Assembly (NCBI GenBank): GCA_038750655.1
Contig: JBCDGZ010000002.1
Span: forward strand, 1-64,000
DNA length: 64,000 nt
Direction of reading: 5' to 3'
Origin: JBCDGZ01 sp038750655
Lineage (GTDB): Bacteria; Bacteroidota; Bacteroidia; Chitinophagales; Saprospiraceae
In this document: one piece after another, positions 34,988 to 44,124 of the stretch
How the letters are laid out: the number at the start of each line of letters is the position of its first letter
How positions within the stretch are numbered: position 1 is the first letter of the stretch
Position numbers and translations under genes: made by a program
Notes under the pieces: model-generated
The model's database searches: none
The model's input: the letters and a program-made list of their open reading frames with translations, nothing else
What the model was told of the DNA's origin: nothing

Positions 34988-36040
34988 TTATCCTTTGTTA
35001 GCGAGCTGGCCGCAGGCGGCGTCGATGTCTCGGCCTCGGCTGCGGCGTACGGTCACCATGACCTCCTTGGTCCGCAGGTGGGCGGCAAAATCGTCGATGC
35101 GATGCTCCGCTGACTTTAAAAAGGGCGCGCCATCGATTGGATTGTATTCAATGATATTGACTTTGACGGGAAAATAGCGACACAGCTTCGCCAGCCGGGC
35201 GGCATCTTCTAGACTATCGTTGTAGTTCTGAAAAGTGATGTACTCGTAGCTGATGCGGTTGCGGGTTTTGTGGTAGAAATAGCGCAAGGAGTCCATCAGT
35301 ATGGATAGGTTGTTCTGCTCGTTGATCGGCATGATCTCATTGCGCTTTTCGTCATCGGCGGCGTGGAGCGAGAGGGCCAGGTTGAATTTCACCTCATCAT
35401 CCGCTAGTTTGCGAATCATTTTGGCAATGCCCGCCGTACTCACCGTAATCCGACGCGGCGACATGTTCAGGCCCTTGGGAGAACAAATATGTTCTATGCT
35501 TTTGAGGACATTTTTGTAGGCTAGCAGGGGCTCGCCCATGCCCATGTAGACAATGTTGGTTAGGGGGTGGCCAAAGTGCTCCTCTGCCTGACGATTGACC
35601 ATGACAACCTGGTCGTAGATTTCGGCGGCGTCGAGGTTGCGTACCCGCTTCATACGGCCGGTAGCGCAGAAGGTGCAGGTCAGGCTACAACCGACCTGCG
35701 AGGAGACGCAGACCGTAAATCGCCGATCTGCAGGGACAGGAATCAGGACGGACTCAATGAGATGGCCGTCGTGGAGGCGAAAGCGGGTTTTGATGGTGCC
35801 ATCGCTGCTCTGCTGTACAGTATCAATCTGGATAGCGTTGATGACGAAGTGCGTCTTGAGGTGCTGCCGCAGGCGCTTAGAAAGATTGGTCATTTCATCG
35901 AAAGAGTGAGCGCCTTTCTGCCACAGCCACTCAGAAATTTGGGCGGCACGGTACTTGGGTTCGCCAGCTTCTTTCACGGCGAGACGCAGGTCCTCGGCAG
36001 ACATTTGACGTATATCTTTCTTTGTAATAGCCTGATTCAT
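34988..36040 (-). CDS. rlmN: 23S rRNA (adenine-2503-C2)-methyltransferase
   Basis: A radical-SAM methyltransferase that methylates A2503 of 23S rRNA and A37 of some tRNAs. The 350-residue protein has the CxxxCxxC iron-sulfur motif in VGCSLTCTFCATG, the family's YMGMGEPLLAYKNV and SLHAADDEKRNEIMPINE motifs, and a C-terminal region with the resolving Cys near DIDAACGQL. A TATCTTTG promoter box ends only four bases before the ATG, so the mRNA may have almost no leader. It is divergent from the DUF3089 gene. Confidence 0.95.
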   Translation of the reverse strand: MNQAITKKDIRQMSAEDLRLAVKEAGEPKYRAAQISEWLWQKGAHSFDEMTNLSKRLRQHLKTHFVINAIQIDTVQQSSDGTIKTRFRLHDGHLIESVLIPVPADRRFTVCVSSQVGCSLTCTFCATGRMKRVRNLDAAEIYDQVVMVNRQAEEHFGHPLTNIVYMGMGEPLLAYKNVLKSIEHICSPKGLNMSPRRITVSTAGIAKMIRKLADDEVKFNLALSLHAADDEKRNEIMPINEQNNLSILMDSLRYFYHKTRNRISYEYITFQNYNDSLEDAARLAKLCRYFPVKVNIIEYNPIDGAPFLKSAEHRIDDFAAHLRTKEVMVTVRRSRGRDIDAACGQLANKG

Positions 36041-36044
36041 GGTG

Positions 36045-36052
36045 CAAAGATA
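36045..36052 (-). promoter_or_regulatory. Bacteroidota -7 promoter box for rlmN (TATCTTTG)
   Basis: An exact TAnnTTTG match on the minus strand with only four bases between it and the rlmN ATG, so the predicted transcription start falls at or next to the start codon. Confidence 0.6.
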
Positions 36053-36112
36053 CGGTGCTTATGAGGCCAGACACAAATATTTCCTCCAACAATCCGTTTA
36101 ATTATTTAAATT

Positions 36113-36120
36113 TACCATTG
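36113..36120 (+). promoter_or_regulatory. Near-consensus -7 box (TACCATTG)
   Basis: One base off TAnnTTTG, 17 bases before the ATG at 36138. It favours that ATG over the upstream GTG at 36123. Confidence 0.4.
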
Positions 36121-36137
36121 TAGTGCGGCTTAAATCA

Positions 36138-37160
36138 ATGCATAGAATCACCCTTCTCTTATTTTTACTGTGCGGCTTCTCGGCCTGCACCACCCTACAG
36201 CCCGTCGGCAACTATGAGGCACAGCCCCCGCCTCCGGCCCCCGATTACAGCCAATCTCGCTACTGGGCGGCCCTACCCGATCAACAGGACCCCGCCGACC
36301 GCGTCCCCAGCGAAACACTCAAAGAGGAGCAACAAACGGCCGAAGTCGATGTCTTTTTTCTCCACCCCACCACCTACACTGGCAGCAAAAAGGGCGAAGA
36401 TAACTGGAATGGCCCGGTGGACAATGAGTCCTTAAACAAGAAAACCGACGAGTCGACTATCTTGCACCAAGCCAGTATTTTCAACGGCAGCGGCCGCGTC
36501 TATGCGCCTCGCTACCGCCAGGCTCATCTTAATGCCTATTTCACTAAAGACCAAGCCTCGGCCAAAGCCGCCTTCGCACTGGCCTACCAAGACGTAAAAG
36601 CGGCCTTTGAGTACTACCTTAAACATTACAACCAAGGCCGCCCCATTATCATCGCCTCGCACAGCCAAGGCACGACCCACGGCATGGAACTGGTACGCGA
36701 GTACTTTGATGAACAAGATTTGCAAGAAAAACTGGTGGTTGCCTATTTAGTCGGCATCCCCGTCCCCAGAGATTATTTCAAAAACATCCGCCCTTGCCAG
36801 CGCCCCGAAGACCTTCAGTGCATCTGTAGCTGGCGCAGCTGGCGACGGGGCTACACCCCTCCCCGCTTCGATCAAGAACAAGGCATCATCGTCACCAATC
36901 CTCTAATCTGGACAACCGACGACAATTATGCCGATGCCCAATTGAATGAAGGCACCGTACTGAGGCGTTTTGGCAAGGTAAAAAAAGGAATTGCCGATGC
37001 CCAGATTCACAAAAGCATCCTATGGGTCAATAAACCTAAATTTTTCGGCAGTATTTTCCTCAAAGCCAAGAACTACCACGTCGGCGATTTCAACCTGTTC
37101 TACATGAATGTAAGGAACAATGCCCGCCGTCGGGTCGAGGCTTTTTTAAACCGCAATTGA
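36138..37160 (+). CDS. DUF3089 lipoprotein, alpha/beta-hydrolase type
   Basis: A 340-residue lipoprotein (signal peptide MHRITLLLFLLCGFSAC, lipobox GFSAC). Family motifs: YWAALPDQQDPADRVPSE, DVFFLHPTTYTG, YAPRYRQAHLNAY and a nucleophile elbow in IIIASHSQGTTHG (Ser in the S-H-S-Q-G pattern), then YLVGIPVP and CSWRSWRRGY. DUF3089 members are alpha/beta hydrolases of unknown substrate; catalysis is likely given the elbow, but the substrate is not known. Start ATG 36138 is favoured by the signal peptide and promoter box. The kinase gene follows 10 bp later. Confidence 0.85.
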   Translation: MHRITLLLFLLCGFSACTTLQPVGNYEAQPPPPAPDYSQSRYWAALPDQQDPADRVPSETLKEEQQTAEVDVFFLHPTTYTGSKKGEDNWNGPVDNESLNKKTDESTILHQASIFNGSGRVYAPRYRQAHLNAYFTKDQASAKAAFALAYQDVKAAFEYYLKHYNQGRPIIIASHSQGTTHGMELVREYFDEQDLQEKLVVAYLVGIPVPRDYFKNIRPCQRPEDLQCICSWRSWRRGYTPPRFDQEQGIIVTNPLIWTTDDNYADAQLNEGTVLRRFGKVKKGIADAQIHKSILWVNKPKFFGSIFLKAKNYHVGDFNLFYMNVRNNARRRVEAFLNRN

Positions 37161-37170
37161 TAGCTAAACT

Positions 37171-38379
37171 ATGGATATTTACACCAGAAAATCGAGATGG
37201 AAAATCTATCTGGCCATTGGCGGAGCATTAATCGTTGGCCTGTCGGTGCTGTTCACTACTCATCTGGCCAATAAACTGAGGGAGGAGGAACGAAAGAAGG
37301 TAGAATCCTGGCAGATTGCCGTAGAAAAGATGACGGCACCAATTGATGAAGAAGATTTGGCTAATGACCAATGTGATATTACCCTGCATCTCAAAATATT
37401 AGAATCCAATACCACTATCCCCGCTATTCTGGTTAATGATCGGGGGAATATAGATTTTGCCGTGAACTTCACAGAAGAGGGCAGTACTGACTATGATTCC
37501 CAATTTCCGGATGATTTTAAGCAAAATTTACCCCTTTTAGAGCAAGAACTGGACGATATGAAAAGCGAAGGACGTATGCCCATAGAAGGTGATAGCATCT
37601 CCATTTGGTATCAGGATTCAACGCTATTGACCCTAATCAAATACTTCCCCTTTGTGCAGGTAACGCTGATCGCTGCATTTATCCTTTTTGGTTATATCGG
37701 TCTCAGTAGTGCCCGAAAAGCAGAACAGAATCAGGTCTGGGTGGGGATGGCCAAGGAGACAGCGCATCAGCTGGGAACGCCCATTTCGGCCATTTTAGCC
37801 TGGATTGAGCACCTCAAGATCATGAAAGCCGATGACGAGGAAACCCAGGAGATTGTTAAAGAATTGACTAACGATGTTATGCGCCTGGATTTGGTAGCCG
37901 ATCGTTTCTCCAAGATTGGCTCGGCTCCGACTTTGGAATCCATTAATATTTATGAGGAATTAGAGAAGTGCCGCAGCTACATGGAGAAGCGGGCCTCTCG
38001 CAAGGTGGTCTTTGAATTTCCTGAACCTGACCAAACGCCGATCATGGTCAACATCAACCCTCATCTCTTTGATTGGGTAGTGGAAAATTTGCTGCGCAAT
38101 GCCTTGGATGCGATGGCCGGAAAAGGTACGATCTCGGCGGTGGTCAGCCAGGAAAAGAACTTTGTCAACATCGATATTAGTGATAGTGGTAAGGGGATTC
38201 CAACCTCGAAATTCAAGACCGTTTTCCAGCCCGGCTATACCACCAAAAAGCGCGGATGGGGCTTAGGTCTTTCATTGGCTAAACGCATCATAGAATCCTA
38301 TCACTCTGGCAAGATTTTTGTAAAAAAATCTGTTATCAATGAGGGCACTACATTCAGCATCAAACTCCCCATTGGATAG
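37171..38379 (+). CDS. Membrane sensor histidine kinase, orphan
   Basis: A 402-residue kinase. Two transmembrane helices (about 12-31 and 160-180) bracket a periplasmic region with a moderately acidic sequence (SNTTIPAILVNDRGNIDFAVNF) that resembles a small alpha/beta sensor. The H-box is WVGMAKETAHQLGTPISAI (His199); the ATP-binding domain has NLLRNALDAMAG, DSGKGIP and RGWGLGLSLAKRIIE. No response regulator is adjacent, and the partner is unknown. It lies between the DUF3089 lipoprotein and the TonB receptor on the same strand and may be co-transcribed with either. Confidence 0.9.
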   Translation: MDIYTRKSRWKIYLAIGGALIVGLSVLFTTHLANKLREEERKKVESWQIAVEKMTAPIDEEDLANDQCDITLHLKILESNTTIPAILVNDRGNIDFAVNFTEEGSTDYDSQFPDDFKQNLPLLEQELDDMKSEGRMPIEGDSISIWYQDSTLLTLIKYFPFVQVTLIAAFILFGYIGLSSARKAEQNQVWVGMAKETAHQLGTPISAILAWIEHLKIMKADDEETQEIVKELTNDVMRLDLVADRFSKIGSAPTLESINIYEELEKCRSYMEKRASRKVVFEFPEPDQTPIMVNINPHLFDWVVENLLRNALDAMAGKGTISAVVSQEKNFVNIDISDSGKGIPTSKFKTVFQPGYTTKKRGWGLGLSLAKRIIESYHSGKIFVKKSVINEGTTFSIKLPIG

Positions 38380-38419
38380 CTCATACAAGTAAGAACATAG
38401 CACTGTTAACTGTATCGAT

Positions 38420-41032
38420 TTGACTCCAACACTACGTAGATATCTCCCTTTCTTTCCCTTACTATTCCTGCTTCTGGCAATAGTCCATCCCGCGCTCGCT
38501 TCTTCCTCCGATCTCAACATGATGCAGGTCACTGTATTGGACGGAGATTCTGGCGAACCGCTTATCGGAGTTAACATTTATACCGACGATCATAAATTCA
38601 CCGCCTTTACAGATATAGATGGCAAGGCCACCTTGGGCAATTTGCTGCACCGACAGATCGTGAACTTTAGCTATCTAGGCTACTCGACTGTGAAGATGCC
38701 TTTTTACGAAATTCGGAACAACAATGGCCTTGTTAGAATGTACACAGCGACAGTGCTGGACAGTATCGTAGTCGTAGGTCGGCGGGATGACCCAGTAGAA
38801 GAAATTCCCTACGTAGTCAACCGCATTTCCAGCCTCGACATCGCCAGTACCAACTCGCAGACCAGTGCTGACGCGCTGCGCGATCACGGTAACGTCTTTG
38901 TACAAAAATCCCAGATGGGCGGTGGTAGCCCCGTCATCCGAGGCTTCGAAGCCAACCGCGTCCTGCTGGTCGTCGATGGGGTGCGCATGAATAATGCCAT
39001 CTACCGAAACGGCCACCTGCAAAACGCTATTACCATCGACAATGCCATGCTCGAACAAATCGAGGTCATTTACGGCCCCGGTTCTCTGATGTACGGCAGT
39101 GATGCTTTGGGGGGCGTCGTACATTTCCGATCGCGAGAACCCAAAATGCTCTTCGGCGACTCCAACAAGGGCTACTTAATTAGCACGGGGGCCTACACCC
39201 GCTTCAGCTCGGCCAACAACGAAAAAAGCTTTCACCTCGATGTCGACTACGGCACTCGGCACTGGGGCTCGCTCACCAGTCTGACCTACTCCGACTTCGG
39301 TGACCTCCGAGCCGGAGCCAACCGCCCTGCCAACTACCCGCGCATGGGCCTACGCGATTACTTCGTCCTCATCGACAACGGCATTGAGCAAATTGCCTCC
39401 GGCGATCCTAATGTGCAAGCCGGAACGGGCTACAGCCAAATCGACTTTATGCAAAAGATTCGCTACCAGCCTTCGGAACAGCTCTACTTCACCCTCAATT
39501 TTCAATACTCCACCTCCAGCAACGTCCCGCGCTACGATGTGCTGACCGACACCCTATCGTCGGCCCGAGAGCTGAAATGGGGAGAATGGTACTACGGCCC
39601 ACAAAAGCGACTGATGGCCTCTCTCAAAACGCGAGTGCTCAAAAAGGGCTTCCTTTCAGACAAAGCCACCATCATCGCTTCTTTTCAACGAGTCGACGAG
39701 GACCGCCTCAAGCGGAAATTTCTCAAAAAATTCAAGACCTATAATTTGGAAGATGTCAATGTCTACTCCTTCACAACTGACCTAGATAAACAACTCGACC
39801 AAGATGGACGCAATCTGCTCTCCTACGGCGTCGATGTTAATCACAATACCGTCGCTTCTACGGCGGGCAACCTGAATCGCCGGACCAATACGGTCAAGTT
39901 TGATGTCCCCACTCGCTATCCCAGCGGCGGCAGCGACTTCACCAACATGGGGGCCTACATCAACTACCGCTGGAAAAGCCAGGATTCGACCTTGGCCTTC
40001 CACGCCGGACTGCGCTACTCCTTGGTGAGTGCCTTTATGAAATTTGATTCTACCGATGTAGTGGAGTGGCCAGAAGAGTTCTATACCGATGGCATCCGCT
40101 CCGAAAATGCAGCGCCTACCTGGGGCCTTGGACTGACCCTGAATACGCCTGACCAGTGGCAAGTGCGCCTGCTGGCTGCGACGGCCTTCCGCGCCCCCAA
40201 CATCGACGATATGGGCAAGCTACGCGCCAAAAGCGGCTTCGTCACGGCTCCTAATGTTACGCTAGGACCAGAAAAATCCTTGACCAGCGAGATCACCTTG
40301 GGCAAAACCTTCGGTCGCCTCGCCAGGGGTGGAAAGGGAACGACTTTTCAGCTGAGTGGTACGGGCTTCTATACTTGGCTGGAAGATGTTATTGTCCGCG
40401 AATTGGGCGCCTTGCCCAATGGAGATACTATACTCTCTATAGATGGTGATCCTCATCGCGTACAGCAAAACGCTAATGCAGGAGGAGGCTACGTCTATGG
40501 CTTTTCGGGTAATTTACTGCTCAATATCAACTCCAAATGGCGACTCAGTTCGGGCATTAATTATACCCTGGGACGAGTGGAGTTCAAGAATGCTGTGGTG
40601 GATACCTTAGTTCCGCTGTCGCACATTCCACCGCTTTATGGGCAAACCAGTTTGGAATACCAAGGCGAGAAGTTCCGCTTTGAAACGGTAGTTCGCTATA
40701 ATGGCCGAAAGCCCTTGGAAGACTTCTCCGTGACGACCATCAACTTCGATCCAGAAACTGGTGAGCTAGTGCCCGACCACGATGGCACTGCCGATAACAT
40801 TGAGACCTCTGGTACCTGCGTAGCGCACACCATCGACAACCGTCGCGAGATTCGCTGCGAGGGCGCGCTGGGCTGGGCCACCCTCAATTTTTACACTTCG
40901 CTTAAGCTGAGTCAAAAAATCAGCATCGATCTGGCGCTAGAAAATGCGCTCGATGTTCACTATCGTCCTTTCTCCTCCGGAATAAGTGCTCCCGGACGAA
41001 ATATCATCTTTACCCTGCGCGGTAACTTCTAA
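38420..41032 (+). CDS. TonB-dependent outer-membrane receptor with carboxypeptidase-like N-domain
   Basis: The 870-residue protein starts at TTG; the signal peptide (PFFPLLFLLLAIVHPALA) makes this necessary, because the next Met is within the mature chain. Residues about 32-115 are a CarboxypepD_reg-like domain (VTVLDGDSGEPLIGVNIY), about 125-235 the plug (GGGSPVIRGFEANRVLLVVDG, YGPGSLMYGSDALGGVV), and the rest a beta-barrel ending in a C-terminal Phe (IIFTLRGNF). The NRVLLVVDGVRMNNAIYRNGH stretch recalls haem or vitamin B12-type receptors, though the ligand is not determined. No SusD partner is adjacent. It imports a nutrient using energy from TonB-ExbBD. Confidence 0.93.
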   Translation: MTPTLRRYLPFFPLLFLLLAIVHPALASSSDLNMMQVTVLDGDSGEPLIGVNIYTDDHKFTAFTDIDGKATLGNLLHRQIVNFSYLGYSTVKMPFYEIRNNNGLVRMYTATVLDSIVVVGRRDDPVEEIPYVVNRISSLDIASTNSQTSADALRDHGNVFVQKSQMGGGSPVIRGFEANRVLLVVDGVRMNNAIYRNGHLQNAITIDNAMLEQIEVIYGPGSLMYGSDALGGVVHFRSREPKMLFGDSNKGYLISTGAYTRFSSANNEKSFHLDVDYGTRHWGSLTSLTYSDFGDLRAGANRPANYPRMGLRDYFVLIDNGIEQIASGDPNVQAGTGYSQIDFMQKIRYQPSEQLYFTLNFQYSTSSNVPRYDVLTDTLSSARELKWGEWYYGPQKRLMASLKTRVLKKGFLSDKATIIASFQRVDEDRLKRKFLKKFKTYNLEDVNVYSFTTDLDKQLDQDGRNLLSYGVDVNHNTVASTAGNLNRRTNTVKFDVPTRYPSGGSDFTNMGAYINYRWKSQDSTLAFHAGLRYSLVSAFMKFDSTDVVEWPEEFYTDGIRSENAAPTWGLGLTLNTPDQWQVRLLAATAFRAPNIDDMGKLRAKSGFVTAPNVTLGPEKSLTSEITLGKTFGRLARGGKGTTFQLSGTGFYTWLEDVIVRELGALPNGDTILSIDGDPHRVQQNANAGGGYVYGFSGNLLLNINSKWRLSSGINYTLGRVEFKNAVVDTLVPLSHIPPLYGQTSLEYQGEKFRFETVVRYNGRKPLEDFSVTTINFDPETGELVPDHDGTADNIETSGTCVAHTIDNRREIRCEGALGWATLNFYTSLKLSQKISIDLALENALDVHYRPFSSGISAPGRNIIFTLRGNF

Positions 41033-41201
41033 TTTAGAGCCTCATGCCTAATTTTCTCCTCAAAACCTATGATAATCAGGGCGGAAGGTCTTACCTTTAC
41101 GAAACCTCTACCTCCCTCATTTGTTTTATACTATGACCGATTCTAGCATTTAGTAATAGCCTGTCGCAACTATTGCAATGTAACTTAGTCTAAACAAGAA
41201 G

Positions 41202-43628
41202 ATGAGAAAATCAGTAGTAATCTTTCTAGTCCTTTGCTGCTGTGCGATTGGAAGTTCTGCACAGTCTTCTTTGCCCCAGGCGGAGCGCCTGGGCAGCGGC
41301 GTCAATTCTACTTATGATGAACTGCGACCTGTCATCGCTCCCAACGGCGAGACACTGCTTTTTGCCCGTAAAAATCACCCGCAAAATGTCGGCGATGCAG
41401 ACTTGGAGGACATCTGGGTGTCCTACCTCACTGATGGGCAGTGGAGTACGGCGATTAAATTGGTCCAGCCGATTAATAATCGCGGGGGGAATTATCCGGT
41501 TGCGCTACAGCCCGATGGGCAGCAATTGTATTTCTACGGGGATCAACCCCGTATGGGAGAAAATAAACTGACCATGGCGCGTAAGCGCGGGCGGAGTTGG
41601 TCCAGACCAGAGGCGCTACTTATCGAAGATTTTCAATCGTTTTCTACCATCAGTCATTATCATCTCAGCGTAGACGGTCAACTATTACTGCTCTCGGCGA
41701 CCTCGGATACAGGGCTGGGGCAAAATGATCTTTATATTTCCTTTAGGGAGAGCGGGCGGTGGAGCCGCCCGATGAACCTCGGCCCGGCGATCAATAGCCC
41801 GGGCGATGAGCGCAGCGTCTTTCTGGCGGCAGACGGTCAAACGCTCTATTATTCGAGCGACGGCCACGGCGGCTACGGCGGTCAGGACATGCTGATCAGC
41901 CGCCGCCTCGACGAGAGCTGGACCAGTTGGAGCCCACCAGAAAACCTGGGCCTTTCGATCAACAGCGCCCGCGATGAGGCTTACTTCAGCCTACCCGCCG
42001 CCGGCGATGTGGCCTACTTCTCGGCCAGCGATGCCCAGGGGCAGACCGACTTGTACCGCATCCGACTGCCGGAGGCTATGCAGCCTCGCCCGGTGGTGCT
42101 GCTCAGTGGGCGGATCATCGACGGGGAGACCCAGCGGCCAATGAGTGCGCAACTGCGGATGCAGCGCCTTGGTGCAGCCGACGCGCAGGAGACGGCCAGC
42201 GATCAGGAGGAGGCGTTCCATATGGTCCTGCCCTATGGTGCAGACATCAGCCTTTATGCGGAGCGGGAGGGCTACTTCTCGGTAAGTGAAAGCATGGAGC
42301 TGTCGGATCAGGGACTGGAAGAGTTGGATGGTGATCAGCAGGGCTTATTGGCCCAGATTGATGGCCAGTTGGACTATTCTAGCCGCAGTTTGGAGGTGGA
42401 GCGGCTGCAAATGCGTTTGACCAAGTTGAACCAGGAGATGCAGGAGTTGGATAAAATACGGCGGGCGGAGGCTTATAAGCTATCGAATAGACAACGGCGG
42501 GGACGCCAGAGCGACCCGGAGCTGGACGCTTTGCGCCATCGCTATAATGAGATGCTGAGGCAAGAAGAAGAGGTCGATCAGGTCCGCAGCAACAGCACTC
42601 CGACCGGCACTAAATCGGTTGAGACGCCCTCGGAAGATCAGGAATTGCTAGAGCTGCGACGGCGTTTCCAGAAGCATTATGGTGGGGAAAATACGGTTAA
42701 AACAGCTCCTCCCAATTCCTCATCCAATGAAGAAGCGTTGGATCAGTTTGATAAAGTGGAGGATCAGATTCGCCTTCAACTCAAAAAAGAGCTTTTTCTC
42801 GATGTAGCCACCGATTTACAAAAAGAACATTTTACCCAATTAGCGGCCGAATACCAACGCAATACGCAGAACCGGATCAATCGCGCGATGCGCAACGAAA
42901 TATGGGATCGACTACGGCAAAATGCAGAAAATATGCTGCCGAAGGCCGAGGAGACCAATTCTACAGCGGATGCTCCTAAACTTGGGTTTATTGAGAAATC
43001 ACTACGTCCACTGCTCAAAGACCAGGTGGAGGAAGAGCTAAGACAAGAGCTGTCGGCGATCATTCGCAAAAACGTACGTTACGAATTGGATTACCAGTTG
43101 AAAAAAGAAGCCGAAGCGGCCCTGCAAAAAGAATTGGCCAATAAGATCAAAAAGCAACAGCGTCAGGAAAAACGATTGGTTACTAATAATAGCGATGTGA
43201 CCAACTCGTCGTCTACGGATTTTTACACGCCCTTTTATCAGGAGATGAAAAAAGATATTCTCCTCTTGCCTGTAAAGCCCGGGCAAATCATCCCGATGAA
43301 TAATATTTTCTTCACTGCCAACACTCCGGAATTAAAGGCCAGCTCCGATAAAGAGTTGGAAAGGGTATTACAATTTTTACAAACCCATCCCGAAATCACC
43401 ATTGAGTTTGGCGCACATACCAATGGCTCGCTCAGTCAGGATTTCGCTTTGGACCTCTCTACCAAAAGGGCCAAGGCCGTCGCCGATTATTTCCTTTCGC
43501 AAGGGATTGACGCGACGCGGATACAGTACCTTGGTTACGGTAAATCGATGCCGATTGCTACTAATGATACCGTCAAAGGACGCAAAAAAAACCAGAGGAT
43601 TGAGATGAAAATCCTACAAACCCACTAA
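41202..43628 (+). CDS. PD40 beta-propeller / OmpA-domain outer-membrane protein
   Basis: The 808-residue protein has a signal peptide (VVIFLVLCCCAIGSSAQ), a propeller of PD40-type repeats (SPGDERSVFLAADGQTLYYS, INSARDEAYFSLPAAGDVAY), a Cna-B-like segment (about 302-365), a long charged coiled-coil region (about 390-680, with Lys/Gln/Glu-rich helices) and a C-terminal OmpA peptidoglycan-binding domain (PLLPVKPGQIIPMNNIFF-like opening, IEFGAHTNGSLSQDF, IQYLGYGKSMPIA). This resembles the OmpA/PD40 proteins linked to gliding or T9SS in Bacteroidota, such as PorE-like proteins, but the exact equivalence is not shown. TACCTTTA, one base off the promoter box, lies at about 41093-41100. Confidence 0.85.
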   Translation: MRKSVVIFLVLCCCAIGSSAQSSLPQAERLGSGVNSTYDELRPVIAPNGETLLFARKNHPQNVGDADLEDIWVSYLTDGQWSTAIKLVQPINNRGGNYPVALQPDGQQLYFYGDQPRMGENKLTMARKRGRSWSRPEALLIEDFQSFSTISHYHLSVDGQLLLLSATSDTGLGQNDLYISFRESGRWSRPMNLGPAINSPGDERSVFLAADGQTLYYSSDGHGGYGGQDMLISRRLDESWTSWSPPENLGLSINSARDEAYFSLPAAGDVAYFSASDAQGQTDLYRIRLPEAMQPRPVVLLSGRIIDGETQRPMSAQLRMQRLGAADAQETASDQEEAFHMVLPYGADISLYAEREGYFSVSESMELSDQGLEELDGDQQGLLAQIDGQLDYSSRSLEVERLQMRLTKLNQEMQELDKIRRAEAYKLSNRQRRGRQSDPELDALRHRYNEMLRQEEEVDQVRSNSTPTGTKSVETPSEDQELLELRRRFQKHYGGENTVKTAPPNSSSNEEALDQFDKVEDQIRLQLKKELFLDVATDLQKEHFTQLAAEYQRNTQNRINRAMRNEIWDRLRQNAENMLPKAEETNSTADAPKLGFIEKSLRPLLKDQVEEELRQELSAIIRKNVRYELDYQLKKEAEAALQKELANKIKKQQRQEKRLVTNNSDVTNSSSTDFYTPFYQEMKKDILLLPVKPGQIIPMNNIFFTANTPELKASSDKELERVLQFLQTHPEITIEFGAHTNGSLSQDFALDLSTKRAKAVADYFLSQGIDATRIQYLGYGKSMPIATNDTVKGRKKNQRIEMKILQTH

Positions 43629-43638
43629 GGTTTTACCT

Positions 43639-44124
43639 ATGAAATTCGTCCCCGAATCCACCATTGATCAGATGCTAGAGCGCCTTGAGGGCGGCCGCGA
43701 TGACTTCGAAGATGTTGTCAAAGACTTCAGCAAACAACAGCCCTTCCTACTCGGCTTCCTCTGCTCGGAGGCCTTCGAACTGCTTACCAATGAAGAGCGC
43801 GACTACATGCTCTACCTCAGCATCGTCATTTGGATGTCCATTTTACAACTGCATCCTGGAGCAGCAAGATTGCCGGAAAAATTGATTGGTGATACTGAGG
43901 AGAACAATTGGGAGGTGCTCAAGACGGTGACAGCCCGCCGCTTTCGGGAACGCATTGATATTTTTTTTGAAAATTATCCACAAGAAGACCTCCTGGCCTT
44001 TGTAGAAGATGGATTGGTCTATGATCCCGAGCGGGAATTCATTACCGACGAGGGCCGCGAATACCTCTTTATTGCGCTTAAGACGGTCATCGACAGCTTT
44101 GATCAATACCTCAAAACTCGATAA
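43639..44124 (+). CDS. Conserved protein of unknown function
   Basis: A 161-residue acidic, soluble protein with a strongly helical look (LERLEGGRDDFEDVVKDF, MLYLSIVIWMSILQLHPG, RFRERIDIFFENYPQEDLL, EYLFIALKTVIDSFDQYLK). No signal peptide; the YLSIVIWMSIL patch may be a buried helix rather than a membrane span. It follows the PD40/OmpA gene by ten bases and may be its co-transcribed partner. Its last 14 bases overlap the 3' end of the convergent aspartoacylase-like gene. I do not recognise a family. Confidence 0.75.
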   Translation: MKFVPESTIDQMLERLEGGRDDFEDVVKDFSKQQPFLLGFLCSEAFELLTNEERDYMLYLSIVIWMSILQLHPGAARLPEKLIGDTEENNWEVLKTVTARRFRERIDIFFENYPQEDLLAFVEDGLVYDPEREFITDEGREYLFIALKTVIDSFDQYLKTR

